10,380 bases of DNA, from positions 1 through 10,380 of the forward strand of contig JBHJOF010000311.1 in NCBI GenBank assembly GCA_050330055.1, written 5' to 3'. The stretch comes from JBHJOF01 sp050330055 (GTDB lineage Bacteria; Pseudomonadota; Alphaproteobacteria; Kiloniellales; JAKSDN01). The notes under the pieces were generated by a model. It searched no databases. It was given only the letters and a program-made list of their open reading frames with translations, and was not told the DNA's origin. The translations under genes and the position numbers were made by a program. The first letter of the stretch is position 1; the number at the start of each line of letters is the position of its first letter. Below are positions 1 through 5,920 of this stretch, in pieces.

Positions 1-25
1 CCGCGACTGCCGGAGTTCCCCCCTC

Positions 26-2212
26 TTGCCGCCCAGTTCGCCCACCAGCCTGCCCGCCAGCCGCCCCGCCGCCGTCTTCGCGCCCTGGCGTCGCATCGCG
101 GCGCTGCTGGCGGCCGAGCGTGAGCGCTGGAGCCTCTGGGCGCCGGTCGGCCTGGGCGCCGGGATCGCGCTCTACTTCGCCCTGCCGGCCGAGCCGCCGG
201 CCTGGCTGGGACCCGTCTGGCTCGGTCTGGCGCTGCTGCTCGCGGTCTGGCAGCGCGATCGGCAGGGCGCGCTGATCGCTGCCCTGGCGGTGGCGCTGGT
301 CGGCGCCGGCCTGGCCGTGGCGCAGGGGCGCACGGCACAGGTCGCCGCGCCGATCCTGGCCGCCGACTACGGGCCGGGCCTGGTCGCCGGCCAGCTGCTG
401 TCGATCGAGCCGGGCGAGGCGGGCGAGCCGGGCGGCGGCCGCGTGGTGCTCGGCCATCCGCGGCTGACCGGCCTGGCGGCCGAGGCGAGCCCGGTCAGGG
501 TGCGTATCCGCCTGACGGCGCGCGACCCGATCGCGCCGCGGGTCGGCGACTGGATCGAGCTACGCGCCGCGCTGCGGCCGCCGCCTGAGCCGGCTGCGCC
601 CGGCGCCTTCGACTTCGCCCGCCAGGCCTATTTCCAGCGCCTCGGCGCAGTCGGCTACGCAGTCGGCCATGCCCGGCCGATAGACCCGCCGGCGGAGGTC
701 GGCACCGCGTCCGCCTGGGCACCGCTTGAGGCCTGGCGGCTTTGGTGGTCGGGGTTGCGCCAGCAGGTCACCGAGCGCGTGCTGCAGGCGCTGCCGGGGC
801 GGGCCGGCGCGCTCGCGGCGGCACTCATGACCGGCGAGCGCGCGGCGATCCCGCAGGACGTGATCGAGGCCATGCGCGATTCCGGCCTGGCGCATCTGCT
901 GGCGATCTCCGGCCTGCATTTGGGCCTGGTGGCCGGGCTGCTGTTCTTCGCCGTGCGGGCCGCACTCGCCCTGGTGCCGCCGCTGGCGCTCGAGCAGCCG
1001 ATCAAGAAGTGGGCGGCGGTGGCCGCCGCCTGCGGCGCGTTTGCTTATCTCATGCTGGTCGGCGCCACCGTGCCGGCGCAGCGTGCCTTCGTCATGGTGG
1101 CATTGGTGCTGCTGGCGGTGCTGACCGACCGGGCGGCGATCTCGCTGCGGCTGGTCGCCTGGGCGGCGGCGGGCATCCTGCTGCTGGCGCCGGAGAGCCT
1201 GCTCAGCGCCAGCTTCCAGATGTCGTTCGCTGCGGTCACGGCGCTGGTCGCCGCCTATGAGGTGATCGGCCGGAGCCAGCCGCGCGCCTTCGTGGCCCAG
1301 CGCGGCCTGCTGGCGCGCGGCTTGCTCTATCTGGCCGGCGTGACGACGACCTCGGTAATCGCGATCGCGGCGACCGCGCCCTTCGCAATCTACCACTTCA
1401 ACCGCATGGCCTGGTACGGCCTGGCCGCCAACATCGTAGCCGTGCCGCTGACTGCCTTCTGGATCATGCCCTGCGCGCTGGTCGCCTTCTGCCTCATGCC
1501 CTTCGGCCTGGAGCGCCTGGCGCTCGTCCCCATGGGCCGGGGCAGCGAGGCGGTGATCGCGACCGCCGAGCGCGTCACCGCCTGGCCCGGCGCGGTCGCT
1601 GCCGTGCCCGCCATGCCAGCGGCCGGTCTGGCATTGGTCGTGCTGGGTGGCTTGTGGCTCTGCCTGTGGCGCCGGCCCTGGCGCCTGGCGGGCTTCGCAG
1701 GCATAGCGGCGGGCTTCGCCGGCATTCTGCTCACGGCACCGCCGGACATCCTGGCCAGCGGCGACGGCAAGCTGCTGGCGGTGCGCGCGGCCGACGGGCG
1801 ACTGTGGCTCTCGACGAGGCGCAGCGCCCGCTTTACCGCGGATATCTGGCTGCGCCGCGCGGGGCAGGCCAAGGGCGAGGCCTGGCCGCGCGCGGGGCCG
1901 GGTGCCGATGGCGCGCTGGTTTGCGATCCGCTCGGCTGCGTCTTTCACCTGAAGGGGCAAAACGTCGCGCTGGTGCGCGACGGCCGTGCCCTGGACGAGG
2001 ACTGCCGGCGCGCATCGGTGCTGATCAGCCTGGAGCCAGTGGCGAACGGCCGCTGTCCGGCGCCGGGCCTGATTGTCGACCGCTTCGATCTCTGGCGCGA
2101 GGGCACGCACGCCCTCTGGCTCGATAGCGGGGTTGTGCGGTCCGAAAGCGTTGCCAGGGTGCGCGGCGACCGGCCCTGGGCGCCGCGCCGCGGCCGCTGG
2201 CCGGAGGAGTGA
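26..2212 (+). CDS. comEC: ComEC/Rec2 family DNA-uptake channel protein
   Basis: ComEC forms the inner-membrane channel that passes single-stranded DNA into the cytoplasm in natural transformation. The 728-residue protein has an N-terminal pair of membrane segments (about 38-100), a soluble DUF4131-like domain (about 105-225), and the Competence domain (about 260-550). The signature SGLAHLLAISGLHLG lies at 286-300, with further family motifs PAQRAF (350-355) and SASFQMSF (394-401) among many hydrophobic helices. A C-terminal soluble domain (about 575-728) sits where other ComEC proteins carry a metallo-beta-lactamase domain, but no HxHxDH zinc motif is visible. That loss is common in alphaproteobacterial homologues as I know them. 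The start is uncertain. TTG at 26 has a GGAG 10 bases upstream, but the frame stays open to the window edge and the first in-frame ATG is at residue 268, so the true start may lie outside. The gene converges on the bactofilin gene. Confidence 0.93.
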   Translation: MPPSSPTSLPASRPAAVFAPWRRIAALLAAERERWSLWAPVGLGAGIALYFALPAEPPAWLGPVWLGLALLLAVWQRDRQGALIAALAVALVGAGLAVAQGRTAQVAAPILAADYGPGLVAGQLLSIEPGEAGEPGGGRVVLGHPRLTGLAAEASPVRVRIRLTARDPIAPRVGDWIELRAALRPPPEPAAPGAFDFARQAYFQRLGAVGYAVGHARPIDPPAEVGTASAWAPLEAWRLWWSGLRQQVTERVLQALPGRAGALAAALMTGERAAIPQDVIEAMRDSGLAHLLAISGLHLGLVAGLLFFAVRAALALVPPLALEQPIKKWAAVAAACGAFAYLMLVGATVPAQRAFVMVALVLLAVLTDRAAISLRLVAWAAAGILLLAPESLLSASFQMSFAAVTALVAAYEVIGRSQPRAFVAQRGLLARGLLYLAGVTTTSVIAIAATAPFAIYHFNRMAWYGLAANIVAVPLTAFWIMPCALVAFCLMPFGLERLALVPMGRGSEAVIATAERVTAWPGAVAAVPAMPAAGLALVVLGGLWLCLWRRPWRLAGFAGIAAGFAGILLTAPPDILASGDGKLLAVRAADGRLWLSTRRSARFTADIWLRRAGQAKGEAWPRAGPGADGALVCDPLGCVFHLKGQNVALVRDGRALDEDCRRASVLISLEPVANGRCPAPGLIVDRFDLWREGTHALWLDSGVVRSESVARVRGDRPWAPRRGRWPEE

Positions 2213-2218
2213 TACGCC

Positions 2219-2235
2219 GTCTCGAATCCAGAGAC
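2219..2235. repeat. Small inverted repeat after comEC stop
   Basis: GTCTC (2219-2223) and GAGAC (2231-2235) form a perfect 5-bp stem around a 7-base loop, six bases after the comEC stop. GTCTCGA at 2219-2225 is also the exact reverse complement of TCGAGAC at 2250-2256 in the next repeat, so an alternative longer-range pairing is possible. There is no T tract, so I do not call it a terminator. It may be a fragment of the repeat family that follows. Confidence 0.35.
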
Positions 2236-2243
2236 TGATGGCC

Positions 2244-2285
2244 CATCCTTCGAGACGCGTTCTTCGAACGCTCCTCAGGATGAGG
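2244..2285 (+). repeat. REP-like interspersed palindromic element, copy 1
   Basis: The 42-base element begins CATCCTTCGAGACGC and ends GCTCCTCAGGATGAGG. It folds on itself: CATCCT (2244-2249) pairs with AGGATG (2277-2282), GAG (2252-2254) can pair with CTC (2274-2276), and GCGTTC (2257-2262) pairs with GAACGC (2266-2271) around a TTC loop. From general knowledge, sequences with these ends and a variable GC-rich centre are scattered through intergenic DNA of many alphaproteobacteria. It carries no gene. It could stabilise or end the comEC message, or simply be a non-autonomous interspersed repeat. Confidence 0.7.
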
Positions 2286-2313
2286 ATTGTCGTTCTATAT
2301 CAACATCGTACCA

Positions 2314-2373
2314 CCTCATGCTGAGGAGCTGCGAGTCCGCAGGAGCGGGCCTCCGCCCGCAAGCGGCGTCTCG
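2314..2373 (-). repeat. REP-like element, copy 2, inverted and degenerate
   Basis: CCTCATGCTGAGGAGC (2314-2329) matches the reverse complement of the copy-1 end at 15 of 16 bases, and GCGTCTCG (2366-2373) matches its other arm. The final AAGGATG is lost. The centre is expanded relative to copy 1 and holds two small stems: TGCG/CGCA (2330-2333 with 2338-2341) and a perfect GCGGGC/GCCCGC (2345-2350 with 2355-2360). The copy lies 28 bases from copy 1 in the opposite orientation, so the two form a large inverted repeat. Confidence 0.6.
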
Positions 2374-2384
2374 TGCGCGAAGCA

Positions 2385-2411
2385 GGCGGCCCCAATGACC
2401 AGGGGGCCGCC
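2385..2411. repeat. Perfect 9-bp inverted repeat
   Basis: GGCGGCCCC (2385-2393) and GGGGCCGCC (2403-2411) are exact reverse complements around a 9-base loop. The stem is all G/C and would be very stable in RNA from either strand. Neither side is followed by a run of T, so it is not a classical intrinsic terminator. It could block exonucleases at the 3' end of the comEC transcript or be part of the repeat cluster to its left. Confidence 0.55.
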
Positions 2412-2471
2412 AAGCATGGGCGGCTCGGTCATGTGAATCGGGTATGAGAGACCGACGGGGGTCCCGACGCG

Positions 2472-2510
2472 AAAAGCGCGGCCGGCAGTCATTGCCTGGC
2501 CGCGCTCTTT
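2472..2510. terminator. Bidirectional intrinsic terminator between comEC and bactofilin gene
   Basis: GCGCGGCC (2476-2483) pairs perfectly with GGCCGCGC (2498-2505). The stem extends outward by an A-T pair and inward by GGCA/TGCC past one bulged base. Read on the minus strand, the hairpin is followed directly by TTTT and starts 57 bases after the bactofilin stop, which is classical intrinsic-terminator architecture for that gene. On the plus strand it is followed by TCTTTCTCC, a weaker T-rich tail that could serve comEC. Confidence 0.75.
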
Positions 2511-2562
2511 CTCCGCGGTCTGTCAGAGTGGGCCGCAGGTCAGGCAGGCCCGTCAGGAATGG

Positions 2563-3066
2563 TCAGCTCGCCGCCTGGGCGCTGCCGCTGGTCTGGCTCG
2601 CATCGTCGCGGCCACTGCCGAAAGGGGTCACCTTGCCGCTGCCGTTCGTGCGCACCGCTCCGCCTTCCCGGCGCCGCAGCTGACCCTCGAGGAACGCGCC
2701 GGCCTCGATCTGCAGGCTGCCATGCAGGATGTCGCCCTCGACTCGCGCAGTCTTGGTCAGCTCGACCATCTCGGCGTCGACGCCGCCGATCAGGTTGCCG
2801 CAGATTCGCACCTTTTCGCCGCTGACGCGGCCATTGACGCGGGCGTTGTCGCCGATGGTGACGCTGCGCGCCTTGATATCGCCCTCGATGGTACCGTCGA
2901 TGTGCACGTCGCCCTGGCTCTGCAGGTCGCCGGTGATCTTGAGGTCGCCGCTGATGATCGAGGGGGCTGCCTTCTGGGAGGATTGCATCGGAGACGTGCT
3001 GCGCACGACGGGATCCGTCTCCGGCGTGGAAATGCTCTCCTTGGACTTCTCGGGTTTGGTGAACAT
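2563..3066 (-). CDS. Bactofilin family cytoskeletal protein
   Basis: Bactofilins polymerise into nucleotide-independent filaments at the membrane and position envelope enzymes, affecting stalks, curvature, polarity or chromosome segregation depending on species. The 167-residue protein has a disordered Ser/Pro/Lys-rich N-terminus (1-37), a right-handed beta-helix core (about 38-130), and a Gly/Ser-rich tail. The core shows the diagnostic repeats: SGDLKITGDL at 39-48, HIDGTIEGDI at 55-64, IGDNARVNGRV at 71-81, ICGNLIGGV at 88-96 and VEGDI at 109-113. ATG at 3066 is chosen because MFTKPEKSKES begins like other family members. An in-frame ATG at 3177 would add 37 Arg-rich residues and starts only two bases after a CtrA box, so it is unlikely. 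Ribosome-binding candidates AGAGAG and AAGGGG are imperfectly spaced. No M23 peptidase gene, a frequent bactofilin neighbour, is visible. Confidence 0.93.
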   Translation of the reverse strand: MFTKPEKSKESISTPETDPVVRSTSPMQSSQKAAPSIISGDLKITGDLQSQGDVHIDGTIEGDIKARSVTIGDNARVNGRVSGEKVRICGNLIGGVDAEMVELTKTARVEGDILHGSLQIEAGAFLEGQLRRREGGAVRTNGSGKVTPFGSGRDDASQTSGSAQAAS

Positions 3067-3179
3067 GGCTCTCTGGGTACCCCTTACAGCCGGTTGTCGC
3101 GTTGCTGTGCCGCTGCGCCGCACGCCCTGGTCGAATGTCGGCGCCGCTCGGACGTGGCGCCGAGTGTCGCGGAACATGG

Positions 3180-3194
3180 TTAAGTTAGGCTTAA
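3180..3194 (-). promoter_or_regulatory. CtrA-type box upstream of bactofilin gene
   Basis: TTAA (3180-3183), seven bases, then TTAA (3191-3194) matches the full CtrA recognition sequence TTAA-N7-TTAA exactly. Extra symmetry GTTAAG/CTTAAC flanks it. A GAATC at 3196-3200, a CcrM-type GANTC methylation site, directly adjoins it. The box lies 113 bases upstream of the bactofilin ATG. CtrA binding is inferred from the motif only. No good -10 element is seen just downstream, so activation or repression cannot be told. Confidence 0.6.
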
Positions 3195-3240
3195 CGAATC
3201 GCGCGGCAAGCGCCGCCCGAAGCGGCCGCCCCGAAGCGCA

Positions 3241-3269
3241 ATTGTATGAAGAATAACAAAATTCTGAAA
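3241..3269 (-). promoter_or_regulatory. Candidate sigma70 promoter for bactofilin gene
   Basis: In an AT-rich island within GC-rich DNA, the minus strand reads TACAAT (3241-3246) as a -10 element. It is separated by 17 bases from TTTCAG (3264-3269), a poor -35. Transcription would start near 3234, upstream of the CtrA box, which would then fall in the early transcribed region, a position that would suit repression. The -35 match is weak, so this is tentative. Confidence 0.35.
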
Positions 3270-3279
3270 GCCGTTGTTC

Positions 3280-3295
3280 AGCCTGATCCCAGGCT
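3280..3295 (-). terminator. Possible weak terminator hairpin after lexA
   Basis: AGCCTG (3280-3285) and CAGGCT (3290-3295) form a perfect 6-bp stem with a 4-base loop, 30 bases after the lexA stop on the minus strand. No T run follows, so at best it is a partial terminator. Read-through from lexA into the bactofilin gene remains possible. Confidence 0.3.
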
Positions 3296-3325
3296 CGCGC
3301 CCGAAGCTTTACACGGCCGAATCGC

Positions 3326-4033
3326 CTAGTAGCGGCGAATTAGTCCAACCAGGCGGCCCTGGATGCGCACCCGTTCCGCTGGAAAAATCCGCGTCTCGTA
3401 GTTCTTGTTGGCCGGCTCCAGTGCGATCGAGTTACCGTGCCGGCGCAGCCGCTTCAGGGTGACCTCTTCGCTATCAACCAGGGCAACGATGATGGCGCCG
3501 TTCTCAGCCGTGTCCCGGCGCTCGATCAACACCCGGTCGCCCTCCAGGATGCCGGCATCGATCATCGAGTCACCCTCGACCTCGAGGGCATAGTGCTCGC
3601 CGCCAGCGCTGAGCAGGCCGGCCGGCACGTCGATGAAACTCGATTCGTCGCGCAGCGCTTCGATCGGCGTGCCGGCGGCGATGCGGCCATAGAGCGGCAG
3701 CTCGACCGAGGGCGCCTCGGCGGCGACGGCCGCGCCGGACAGCGCGTTGCGGAAGTCGCCATGGATGAGCTGCGGCCGGAACCCGCCGGGGGCGGGCGGC
3801 GCCTTGGGCGGCGCCAGGTTCTCCGGCAGGCGCAGGACCTCGACGGCGCGCGCCCGATGCGGCAGGCGGCGGATGAAACCGCGCTCCTCCAGGCCCGTGA
3901 TCAGGCGGTGAATGCCTGACTTGGACTTGAGGCCCAGGGCATCCTTCATCTCATCGAACGACGGGGATACCCCTGCATCCTCGAGCTTCCTGTTAATGAA
4001 CAAGAGCAACTCGTGCTGCTTGCGTGTGAGCAT
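3326..4033 (-). CDS. lexA: LexA SOS repressor, self-cleaving
   Basis: LexA binds SOS operators and represses DNA-repair genes until RecA filaments on single-stranded DNA trigger its self-cleavage. The 235-residue protein has an N-terminal winged helix-turn-helix (about 1-65; MLTRKQHELLLFI, then SPSFDEMKDALGLKSKSGIH), a Pro/Ala-rich hinge (70-112) and a C-terminal S24 peptidase domain. The cleavage site is Ala120-Gly121 in GRIAAGTP. Ser156 in EGDSM and Lys194 in EVTLKRL form the catalytic pair. The domain ends with the usual VRIQGRLVGLIRRY. All functional residues are present and the length is typical of alphaproteobacterial LexA. The gene is monocistronic or leads into the bactofilin gene 259 bases on. 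Two operators in its own promoter indicate autoregulation. Confidence 0.97.
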   Translation of the reverse strand: MLTRKQHELLLFINRKLEDAGVSPSFDEMKDALGLKSKSGIHRLITGLEERGFIRRLPHRARAVEVLRLPENLAPPKAPPAPGGFRPQLIHGDFRNALSGAAVAAEAPSVELPLYGRIAAGTPIEALRDESSFIDVPAGLLSAGGEHYALEVEGDSMIDAGILEGDRVLIERRDTAENGAIIVALVDSEEVTLKRLRRHGNSIALEPANKNYETRIFPAERVRIQGRLVGLIRRY

Positions 4034-4072
4034 CGCCCCTAGGCTCCCGTGACGGTCCGACCACTAGATATG

Positions 4073-4087
4073 GAACAAAACAAAAAC
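4073..4087 (-). promoter_or_regulatory. Second, near-match SOS operator of lexA
   Basis: The plus strand reads GAAC-N7-AAAC (4073-4087), one base off GAAC-N7-GAAC. Equivalently the lexA strand reads GTTT-N7-GTTC. Its centre is 25 bp from the perfect box, placing both on nearly the same DNA face and this one just downstream of the predicted start of transcription. A secondary LexA site is plausible but the mismatch makes it uncertain. Confidence 0.45.
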
Positions 4088-4097
4088 CTCGCCTCAT

Positions 4098-4112
4098 GTT
4101 CTAGTTTGGTTC
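4098..4112 (-). promoter_or_regulatory. SOS box (LexA operator) of lexA
   Basis: GTTCTAGTTTGGTTC is a perfect direct-repeat GTTC-N7-GTTC, the operator known for alphaproteobacterial LexA. It lies 65 bases upstream of the lexA start codon and covers the -10 element and part of the spacer of the predicted lexA promoter, so bound LexA would exclude RNA polymerase. This supports negative autoregulation. Confidence 0.88.
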
Positions 4113-4126
4113 TGGGTCAGCGTCAA
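4098..4126 (-). promoter_or_regulatory. lexA promoter
   Basis: On the lexA strand TTGACG (-35, 4121-4126) is separated by exactly 17 bases from TAGAAC (-10, 4098-4103), predicting a start near 4091 and a leader of about 58 bases. The last GAAC of the SOS operator is part of the -10 itself. The leader ends with a GGGAG located 9-10 bases before the ATG. Confidence 0.7.
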
Positions 4127-4206
4127 GGGGCTTTCGCGTGATTTTCGCGAGTTCTGCGGGCATCCGTTCGCCCCCAGCGTCAGGGTGGGGTGCGTGATCA
4201 ACGCCG

Positions 4207-5421
4207 TCAGATGCTGAGCAGGCTGCCGGCCAGCGGGACGATCTCGACCAGGTCGCCGGCCTTGGCCGCCGGGGCCAGCGGCGGCCGCACGATCAGGCAG
4301 TCGGCATAGGCCAGCGTGGCCAGCATCGAGCTGTCCTGGCGCTGGTAGGGCAGGGCGCAGCGCCGGCCCTGCTCGTCGATGCTGAGGGCGGCACGCAGAT
4401 AGTCCTGGCGCTTGTCGTTCGGGCCCAGATCGGCGGCGAGCACGGCGGTCTCCTGCGGCTTCTCATGCCCGTCCAGGCCGAGCATGCGGCCGATCGCCGG
4501 GCGCAGGTACAGCACGCCGCAGACCAGGGCCGAGACCGGATTGCCCGGCAGGCCGAGCAGCGCCGTGCCGCCGACCCGGCCGAACATCAGCGGCTTGCCC
4601 GGCCGCATGGCGACCTTCCAGAAGTCGAGCGCGAAGCCCTCCTGGCCCAGCACCTTGTGCACCAGGTCGTGCTTGCCGACCGAGGCACCGCCGGTGGTCA
4701 CCAGCAGGTCGGCCCCGGCCGCGCCGGCGGCCAAGCGGCGCAGCGAGTCCTCGTTGTCGCCGGCGATGCCCAGGTTGAGCGCCTCGCCGCCGCAGACCTC
4801 GACCAGGGCGGAGAGGGCCAGGGCGTTGGAGCTGACGATCTGGTTGGCGCCGACGGGATCGCCCGGCATGACCACCTCGTCGCCGGTCGCCAGGATGGCG
4901 ATGCGCGGGCGGCGGCGCACCCGGAGCCACGGCACGTTCATCGCTGCGGCGAGGCCGATATCGCGCGCAGTCAGAACGCGCGGCACCTTCAGGCCGGTGG
5001 CACCGGCGCGGAAGTCGAGCCCGGCCGGGCGCACGTAGTGGCCGACGGGGACGCTCTCCTTCATGGTGATCCGATCGCTGTCCGCCTCCGTGTCCTCCTG
5101 GATGACGATGGCGTCGGTGCCGTCGGGCAGCGGCGCGCCGGTGAAGATGCGCACCGTCTCGCCTGCGCCGACGGTGCCGTCGAAGGCGCTGCCCGCCGCA
5201 ACCTCGCCGATCTGGCGCAGCGCCGCGGGGACCCGGGCGACGTCGGCGGCGCGCACGGCATAGCCGTCCATGGCCGAGACCGCCTTGGGCGGCTGGCTGA
5301 CCCGCGCCACCACCGGCTCTGCCAGCACCCGGCCGAGCGCGCCGCTGAGCGAAACGGTTTCGCTCGGCAGCGGTTCGAAGGCCGACAGGATGCGGGCCAG
5401 CGCCTCCTCGACGGGAATCAT
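4207..5421 (-). CDS. moeA: Molybdopterin molybdenumtransferase MoeA
   Basis: MoeA inserts molybdate into adenylylated molybdopterin, the last general step of molybdenum-cofactor synthesis, in the cytoplasm. With the ATG at 5421 the protein has 404 residues, close to the usual ~410. Conserved motifs are AMDGYAV (Asp52), TGAPLPDGTDAIVIQED (about 94-110), TGDEV (179-183), VTTGGASVGKHD (241-252, with the family's active-site Asp), MRPGKP (272-277) and LPGNP (291-295). It spans the N-terminal, MoCF-like and C-terminal barrel domains in order. A GTG two codons upstream (5427) is possible, but the GGGA at 5429-5432 is ideally spaced (7 bases) for the ATG and too close for the GTG. It follows moaC by 13 bases and is the last gene of the trp-moa run. 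The LexA-controlled promoter lies beyond its stop. Confidence 0.96.
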   Translation of the reverse strand: MIPVEEALARILSAFEPLPSETVSLSGALGRVLAEPVVARVSQPPKAVSAMDGYAVRAADVARVPAALRQIGEVAAGSAFDGTVGAGETVRIFTGAPLPDGTDAIVIQEDTEADSDRITMKESVPVGHYVRPAGLDFRAGATGLKVPRVLTARDIGLAAAMNVPWLRVRRRPRIAILATGDEVVMPGDPVGANQIVSSNALALSALVEVCGGEALNLGIAGDNEDSLRRLAAGAAGADLLVTTGGASVGKHDLVHKVLGQEGFALDFWKVAMRPGKPLMFGRVGGTALLGLPGNPVSALVCGVLYLRPAIGRMLGLDGHEKPQETAVLAADLGPNDKRQDYLRAALSIDEQGRRCALPYQRQDSSMLATLAYADCLIVRPPLAPAAKAGDLVEIVPLAGSLLSI

Positions 5422-5434
5422 TCCCACGTCCCGG

Positions 5435-5914
5435 TCATTTGGGCGCCTCGAAGGTGCCGGACTTGCCGCCCGACTTGTGCACCAGGCGGACCTCGCCGAT
5501 TTGCATGCCGCGATCGACCGCCTTGCACATGTCGTAGACGGTAAGGGCGGCGACCGCGACCGCGGTCAGCGCCTCCATCTCGACCCCGGTGCGGCCGGCC
5601 AGCTTGCAGGTCGCGGTGATTTCGACGGCGTTGCGCGCCGGATCGATCGTCAGGTCGACCGTCACCGAGGAAAGCGGCAGGGGATGGCACAGCGGGATCA
5701 GTTCGGGCGTGCGCTTGGCGCCCATGATGCCGGCAAGGCGCGCGACCGACAGCACGTCGCCCTTCTTGACGCCGCCCTCGCGGATCAACGCCAGGGTTTC
5801 CGGCGCCATCGTGACCGAGCCCTTGGCAACGGCGACCCGCTCGGTCACCGCCTTTTCGGTCACGTCGACCATCCGCGCGTGGCCCTCCTTGTCGAAGTGG
5901 GTCAGCTCGGCCAT
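5435..5914 (-). CDS. moaC: Cyclic pyranopterin monophosphate synthase MoaC
   Basis: MoaC converts 3',8-cyclo-7,8-dihydro-GTP made by MoaA into cyclic pyranopterin monophosphate, the first stable intermediate of molybdopterin. The 159-residue product is family length. It starts MAELTHFDKEGHARMVDVTEK and keeps LCHPL (75-79), GVEMEALTAV (110-119), YDMCKAVD (127-134) and KSGGKSG (147-153). Lys51, His77, Asp128 and Lys131 stand where the family's catalytic residues are expected. The ATG at 5914 lies 6 bases after the trpC stop, with a GGAG (5926-5929) inside the end of trpC as a somewhat distant ribosome-binding site. moaA, moaD and moaE are not in the window, so the pathway's other genes are elsewhere. 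Confidence 0.97.
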   Translation of the reverse strand: MAELTHFDKEGHARMVDVTEKAVTERVAVAKGSVTMAPETLALIREGGVKKGDVLSVARLAGIMGAKRTPELIPLCHPLPLSSVTVDLTIDPARNAVEITATCKLAGRTGVEMEALTAVAVAALTVYDMCKAVDRGMQIGEVRLVHKSGGKSGTFEAPK

Positions 5915-5920
5915 GGCCGC

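Larger units (their letters stand above)
2213..2562. other. Convergent intergenic region, no gene
   Basis: These 350 bases separate the converging comEC and bactofilin genes and hold no believable coding frame. The only short open frames are Arg/Ser/Gly-rich and run antisense into neighbouring genes or through hairpins. The stretch is unusually rich in secondary structure. A small hairpin (2219-2235) follows the comEC stop, then two facing copies of an interspersed palindromic repeat (2244-2285 and 2314-2373), a 9-bp inverted repeat (2385-2411) and a terminator-like hairpin (2472-2510). The part at 2286-2313 between the repeat copies is locally AT-richer than its surroundings. Two GAATC (GANTC) sites occur at 2224 and 2435. 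Confidence 0.75.

Noticed and set aside
560..2110. A 516-codon minus-strand open frame antisense to comEC
   Set aside because: Its composition (Gln/Arg/His/Gly-rich) is typical of a shadow frame, and comEC on the other strand shows clear family motifs throughout.
2444..2683. A small Arg-rich plus-strand frame in the intergenic region
   Set aside because: It runs through the terminator hairpin and into the antisense of the bactofilin gene, and has no ribosome-binding site or recognisable domain.
3067..3177. A 37-residue N-terminal extension of the bactofilin
   Set aside because: Arg-rich and unlike family N-termini. It would start two bases after the CtrA box, leaving no room for a promoter and ribosome-binding site.
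4151..4169. Two GTTC motifs between lexA and moeA as a third SOS box
   Set aside because: They are separated by 11 bases rather than 7 and lie upstream of the promoter, so they do not fit the LexA operator.
4172..4190. CCCCA/TGGGG as a moeA terminator
   Set aside because: The stem is only 5 bp with a 9-base loop and no T run on the relevant strand.
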